NCBI GenBank assembly: GCA_947258805.1
Contig: CAMYJV010000004.1
Location: 17,404-81,403, forward strand
DNA from: an uncultured Gammaproteobacteria bacterium
GTDB lineage: Bacteria > Pseudomonadota > Gammaproteobacteria > GCA-2729495
Direction of reading: 5' to 3'
DNA: 64,000 nucleotides
The notes under the pieces are model-generated. The model saw only the letters and a program-made list of their open reading frames with translations, searched no databases and was not told the origin of the DNA. This document shows, piece after piece, positions 60,891 through 64,000 of the stretch; the stretch's first letter is position 1; the number at the start of each line of letters is the position of its first letter. Made by a program: the position numbers and the translations under genes.

Positions 60891-61897
60891 CCCGACGTGC
60901 CGGTCGCAGTGCCGAGCCCGGCGTTGTTCCGTTCCAGCGCCTGTTCCGCACGGTAGCTGGAGCGCACCAGCGGGCCTGATACCACCTCGACAAAGCCGCG
61001 CTGCAGGCCCAGCTCCCGGTATCGGAGAAATTCCTGCGGGGTGATGAAGCGCTGCACGGGCAAATGATTGACCGTAGGCCGCAGGTACTGGCCGAAGGTG
61101 AGTATGTGCACACCCGCCTCGCGCAGGTCATCCATGGCCGTGAGAACCTCGGCCTCCGTCTCGCCAAGGCCCAGCATCACGCTGCTCTTGATCAACAGGT
61201 CTTCGCGGACAGCGCCGGCCGCGCGCAGCACCGCCAGCGACTGATCGTAACCGGCGCGCGGATCGCGAACTTCGGGCGTCAGGCGACGAACCGTTTCCAG
61301 GTTGTGCGCGAACACGGCCAGCGGCGTGGAGGCCACGATGCGCACCGCGTCGAGATTGCCGCGAAAATCTGGCGTCAGGGCTTCTACGGCCGTGCCCGGA
61401 TTGCGCGCCCTGATGGCTTCTACGGCTGCCGCATAGTGCGCGGCACCGCCATCGGCCAGATCGTCGCGATCCACCGACGTGAGCACCACGTAGCTCAGGC
61501 CCATCAGTTCCACCGAGCGTGCAGCCTGCTCCGGTTCTTCGGCATCCAGCCAGCCAGCCGGGTTGCCCGTGTCCACGGCGCAGAAGCGGCAGGCCCGGGT
61601 GCAGACACTGCCCATGAGCATCAGGGTGGCAGTACCGGCGTTCCAGCATTCGCCGATATTGGGACAAATGGACTCTTCGCACACCGTGCTGAGCTGGTGC
61701 TCGCGCACGTTGCGCCGCACGGTGTCGTAGCCAGCCCCCGTGGGCAGCTTCGCCCGCAGCCAGCCGGGCTTGCGCTGAACCGGGACATCTTCCCAGCCCC
61801 GGCGCCGGTTCACGCCGTTTTTTACCGCCGAGAAGCCCTTCCCGGTCTGGTACTTATCGCCACTGCGGACGATGGGTATACCTTTGAAGTCGCTCAC
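60887..61897 (-). CDS. lipA: Lipoyl synthase
   Basis: A radical SAM enzyme with both iron-sulfur clusters: auxiliary cluster Cys in [12 protein letters not shown], radical SAM motif [10 protein letters not shown], and the RSSY ending (VRSSYRAEQ) that supplies a ligand. Further blocks: [54 protein letters not shown] and [21 protein letters not shown]. It inserts two sulfur atoms into octanoyl chains of lipoyl-dependent enzymes. A GTG at 61897 ([10 protein letters not shown]...) gives about 336 residues, the normal length; the frame stays open upstream to 62005 but is not conserved. lipB is not adjacent. Confidence 0.95.
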   Translation of the reverse strand: MSDFKGIPIVRSGDKYQTGKGFSAVKNGVNRRRGWEDVPVQRKPGWLRAKLPTGAGYDTVRRNVREHQLSTVCEESICPNIGECWNAGTATLMLMGSVCTRACRFCAVDTGNPAGWLDAEEPEQAARSVELMGLSYVVLTSVDRDDLADGGAAHYAAAVEAIRARNPGTAVEALTPDFRGNLDAVRIVASTPLAVFAHNLETVRRLTPEVRDPRAGYDQSLAVLRAAGAVREDLLIKSSVMLGLGETEAEVLTAMDDLREAGVHILTFGQYLRPTVNHLPVQRFITPQEFLRYRELGLQRGFVEVVSGPLVRSSYRAEQALERNNAGLGTATGTSG

Positions 61898-61988
61898 AAA
61901 CTGTCCGGATGTCGTAGCACAGGGGCTATTCTCGCACGGGGGATTCCGGGGGTGAAAGCGGCGGTTGGCGGGCACCCGGGCTGCAGGC

Positions 61989-62016
61989 AAAAAAACGCCC
62001 GGCACTAAGGCCGGGC
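61989..62016 (-). terminator. Intrinsic terminator of the small protein gene
   Basis: GCCCGGC (61997-62003) pairs with GCCGGGC (62010-62016) over a six-base loop, and on the minus strand a run of seven T follows (61989-61995). This is a standard rho-independent terminator for minus-strand transcription and lies about 50 bases after the stop of the small protein gene, so it separates that gene from lipA. Confidence 0.85.
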
Positions 62017-62064
62017 AAGTACAGGGGGAAGCCTTTAGTCAGCCTTGCATCGACATCCTGTCAT

Positions 62065-62262
62065 TCAGTGGACGCGCGACCAGTTGAGTAATTCAACGTC
62101 GTCTGCGTCCCGCTCAAAATTCTTCGCCAGCAGGATCTCGATCTCGATCGGATCCAGCACCTGGTTGGCCGGGGCGCTCACGTCGACCACACCGCTATAC
62201 TCGTCCGCAAATCCGTCATCGGCGGAGCGCAACAGAAAGCGGGTGTAGAACTTTTTGCGCAT
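62065..62262 (-). CDS. Small acidic protein of unknown function
   Basis: A 65-residue protein with a basic start (MRKKFYTRFLLRS) and an acidic rest (VLDPIEIEILLAKNFERDAD). No signal or domain is recognised. It is supported by AGGG upstream of the ATG at 62262 and, more importantly, by a strong intrinsic terminator about 50 bases after its stop, which gives it a complete short transcription unit. Its 5' end overlaps the open frame upstream of the OmpA-family gene on the other strand. In related bacteria I would expect it as a conserved hypothetical protein. Confidence 0.7.
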   Translation of the reverse strand: MRKKFYTRFLLRSADDGFADEYSGVVDVSAPANQVLDPIEIEILLAKNFERDADDVELLNWSRVH

Positions 62263-62383
62263 GAACCAACCCTATTGGCATAACGTCAGAAATACTGTGA
62301 GCGCATCCACAATATCTGCGCCCCAAATGCGCTGTGACGTGGTTCACAAACGCGCTGGCGGCCGCCCCAGCGCTGGCTGTGCA

Positions 62384-63826
62384 GTGCGGGTATTGAACAA
62401 GACGCGCCCGGGGCGCTTGCAGGTAGTTGTGCTTTCGAGCCTGTTGTTTTTGCAGGTCACACCGCTCGATGCGGCGACGCTGCAGGAAGCCGAAGCCCGT
62501 CAGACGGAGGCCGAAGGCTCGCAGGCCGCGCTGTTGTCGCCCACTAGTTACCTGCGCGGAACTGAGGCCCTGCAACAGGCGCGCGAGAGCGCCGGTGGCA
62601 CAAGGCGACAACAGTCCATCGATGCAGCGCTCAGCGCTTTCGACGCCGCACTCGATACCGCGGCGATAGCCCGCGAAGTATTCACCGAAGCCCTGGCAAG
62701 CCGTGTTGCGGCCAACCGGGCCGAGGCCTTCCGACTTGCAGCGACTCAGTGGGCGCGCGCGGAAAAATCCTTCAACGCTGCCGTTAAGGCCCTGGAACGC
62801 GGCAATCTGAGCGCTGCCGAGCAGCGCGGCGGCGACGCAATGGAGCTATACCAGGCGGCAGAGCTGAGCGCGGTGAAAGCGCGCTACCTGGGCGCCGCAC
62901 GCAACGCGATACTGAATGCCGAACAGGCCAAGGCACAGCGCTTCGCACCGCGCAGTCTCCTGCGGGCCCAGGAGCTGCTGGCCAGGGCAGAAACCGCCTT
63001 GGCCAAAGACCTCAGCAAGACAACCGATGCGGCCACGTTAGCTGAAGACGCCGCCTATCACGCCCGCCTCGCCGTCTACATCGCCGGACAGGCACAACGC
63101 GTCCGCGCGAAAGAAGCGACCGTCGAAGACCTGATCCTGGAAAATCAGGCAGTCATCGCACGACTGGCCGAGACCGCAGGCACCAGCGACGACTTCAGCG
63201 CAGGTTACGCCACCCCAGAGACACAACTGCGCGACCAACTGGAACGTCTGCCGGTACTGGAATCGGAACTCGAACAAAGCCGGCGCCAGGTAGCAGGCCT
63301 GGAAGATGAGATCCGCGAACTGGACCAGCGACTAGGCAGCGCCAGTTCAGAACGGCGCGACCTGATGCGACGGGTAGAAGCCAACGCCCGGGTCCGCGAA
63401 CAGTTCGCCATAGTCGAAACCCTGTTTACCCCCGAAGAGGCCGTAGTCCTGCGCAACGGTGACGACCTGATACTCCGCATGGTCGGCTTGCGCTTCCCCA
63501 GCGGCTCCGCCCGCCTGGACAACCAGGCCAGGGCCCTGCTCGGCCGACTCGAGAGCGCCATCGACATATTCCCGCGCTGCCAGGTCCGCGTGGAAGGCCA
63601 CACCGATTCATCCGGCCGACCTCAACTTAACCAGACCCTGTCGCAGAAACGCGCCAAGGCAGTAGCCGACTACCTGGTCAAGACCACCGGCATCCAGCAA
63701 TTCCGCGTCCAGGCCACCGGCTACGGCGACAGCCGCCCCGTCACCAGCAACCGCACCAGGGAAGGCCGCGCCCAAAACCGCCGCATCGACGTAGTCATCG
63801 TCCCAAAACTAAACGAAGGCGCCTGA
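62384..63826 (+). CDS. OmpA-family protein with helical N-terminal region
   Basis: Residues from about 340 form an OmpA-like peptidoglycan-binding domain (LRFPSGSARLDNQARALLGR to VEGHTDSSGRPQLNQTLSQK then RAKAVADYL and YGDSRPVTSNRTREGRAQNR). Before it lies a long Ala/Glu/Arg-rich helical part (DUF4398-like, about 30-330) with a coiled coil (ESELEQSRRQVAGLEDEIRE). A hydrophobic stretch near the start (RLQVVVLSSLLFLQVTPLDA) looks like a signal peptide. The start is uncertain: GTG at 62384 or TTG at 62393 place the signal at the N-terminus, while ATG at 62255 or 62327 add unlikely residues. The protein ties the envelope to peptidoglycan. Confidence 0.85.
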   Translation: MRVLNKTRPGRLQVVVLSSLLFLQVTPLDAATLQEAEARQTEAEGSQAALLSPTSYLRGTEALQQARESAGGTRRQQSIDAALSAFDAALDTAAIAREVFTEALASRVAANRAEAFRLAATQWARAEKSFNAAVKALERGNLSAAEQRGGDAMELYQAAELSAVKARYLGAARNAILNAEQAKAQRFAPRSLLRAQELLARAETALAKDLSKTTDAATLAEDAAYHARLAVYIAGQAQRVRAKEATVEDLILENQAVIARLAETAGTSDDFSAGYATPETQLRDQLERLPVLESELEQSRRQVAGLEDEIRELDQRLGSASSERRDLMRRVEANARVREQFAIVETLFTPEEAVVLRNGDDLILRMVGLRFPSGSARLDNQARALLGRLESAIDIFPRCQVRVEGHTDSSGRPQLNQTLSQKRAKAVADYLVKTTGIQQFRVQATGYGDSRPVTSNRTREGRAQNRRIDVVIVPKLNEGA

Positions 63827-63887
63827 CCGCAGCGCTCACCAGGGCCGCGCTGCCAACCTGTCACGACAATGGCTCCAATGCCAGGAA

Positions 63888-63969
63888 GCGCGTGGCCGGC
63901 GGGGATGTTTCCCCGCACTCAGGTTCAGAAAGAGGTTCGCTTGGTGAAACATCCCCGCCGGCCACGCGC
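63888..63969. repeat. Perfect 24-base inverted repeat, extragenic palindrome
   Basis: Arm 1 (63888-63911) reads GCGCGTGGCCGGCGGGGATG then TTTC; arm 2 (63946-63969) is its exact complement; the loop is 34 bases. It lies 61 bases after the OmpA-family stop. The inner GGGGATGTTTC is nearly the same as GGGGATGTCTTC in the palindrome at 32579-32647, while outer bases and loops differ. This looks like a family of dispersed palindromes at gene ends. The window ends about 30 bases later. Confidence 0.88.
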
Positions 63970-64000
63970 CCTTTACTGAAAGGTTCGCAAGAACAACCTC

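Overview
The window is about 64 kb of GC-rich chromosomal DNA (by eye around 60-65% GC), densely coded on both strands, with no rRNA, tRNA, CRISPR array, insertion sequence or integrase that I could recognise. The gene set points to a free-living, probably aquatic or sediment Gammaproteobacterium of the Chromatiales/Woeseiaceae/Steroidobacteraceae type: glnK-amtB, msrPQ, sohB, lipA, a TIGR04211-type SH3 protein, PBP4-type DacB, many lipoproteins with lipoboxes, and extragenic palindromes. The taxon is an inference from gene content; no marker gene was placed on a tree.

Layout. 1-7.1 kb: the 3' part of a DUF3612-type regulator, a Tag-like DNA glycosylase, a Nudix hydrolase, and a four-gene MacAB-like efflux operon on the minus strand (adaptor, ATPase, two FtsX-type permeases). 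7.2-16.5 kb: a YceI lipoprotein with a TTG start, a cyclic-di-GMP pair (HD-GYP with an altered HD motif, plus an EAL protein), a glycine-zipper lipoprotein, msrA, a TPR/TonB-C protein, an alcohol dehydrogenase, an orphan TRAP-type binding protein and a DUF547 protein. 16.5-24 kb: msrPQ, glnK-amtB, SH3 protein-dacB, and a PAS/sigma-54 activator. 24-26.5 kb: a small exported protein behind a textbook sigma-54 promoter, a secreted hypothetical protein, dienelactone hydrolase and YbjQ. 26.5-34.2 kb: a 2-oxoacid:ferredoxin oxidoreductase operon with its flavin/Fe-S partner, divergent from a nitrilase-fold protein that has lost its catalytic Cys and Lys; then a dihydroorotase. 34.2-46.5 kb: M16 protease, MFS transporter, a GldA/GldF/GldG/DUF4340 export operon, acyl-CoA ligase, beta-carbonic anhydrase, DUF72. 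46.5-55.7 kb: membrane and small accessory proteins, APC permease, exported PCMT, HAD phosphatase, DUF2934, exported methyltransferase, and a pair of unknown helical proteins. 55.8-64 kb: gamma-glutamylcyclotransferase-like protein, an orphan contractile-tail sheath protein, L,D-transpeptidase, M48 protease, sohB, lipA, a small protein with its own terminator, and an OmpA-family protein.

How they fit together. Several groups look like functional units: export and envelope stress (MacAB-like pump, DacB, L,D-transpeptidase, OmpA protein, M48 and SohB proteases); methionine sulfoxide repair in cytoplasm (MsrA) and periplasm (MsrPQ); nitrogen sensing (GlnK-AmtB); cyclic-di-GMP turnover; and low-potential electron metabolism (2-oxoacid:ferredoxin oxidoreductase with a GltD-like ferredoxin-linked oxidoreductase).

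The least ordinary items are (i) a PAS-AAA+-Fis sigma-54 activator divergent from a small exported protein that carries a TonB-receptor-like EELVVTAPR motif and a near-perfect -24/-12 promoter, (ii) a full-length tail sheath with no tube, baseplate or ATPase gene nearby, followed on the same strand by genes of unknown role, and (iii) the E-R-S nitrilase homologue beside the 2-oxoacid oxidoreductase operon. No gap between genes exceeds 300 bases; the longest (32536-32825 and 24546-24814) are described as features.
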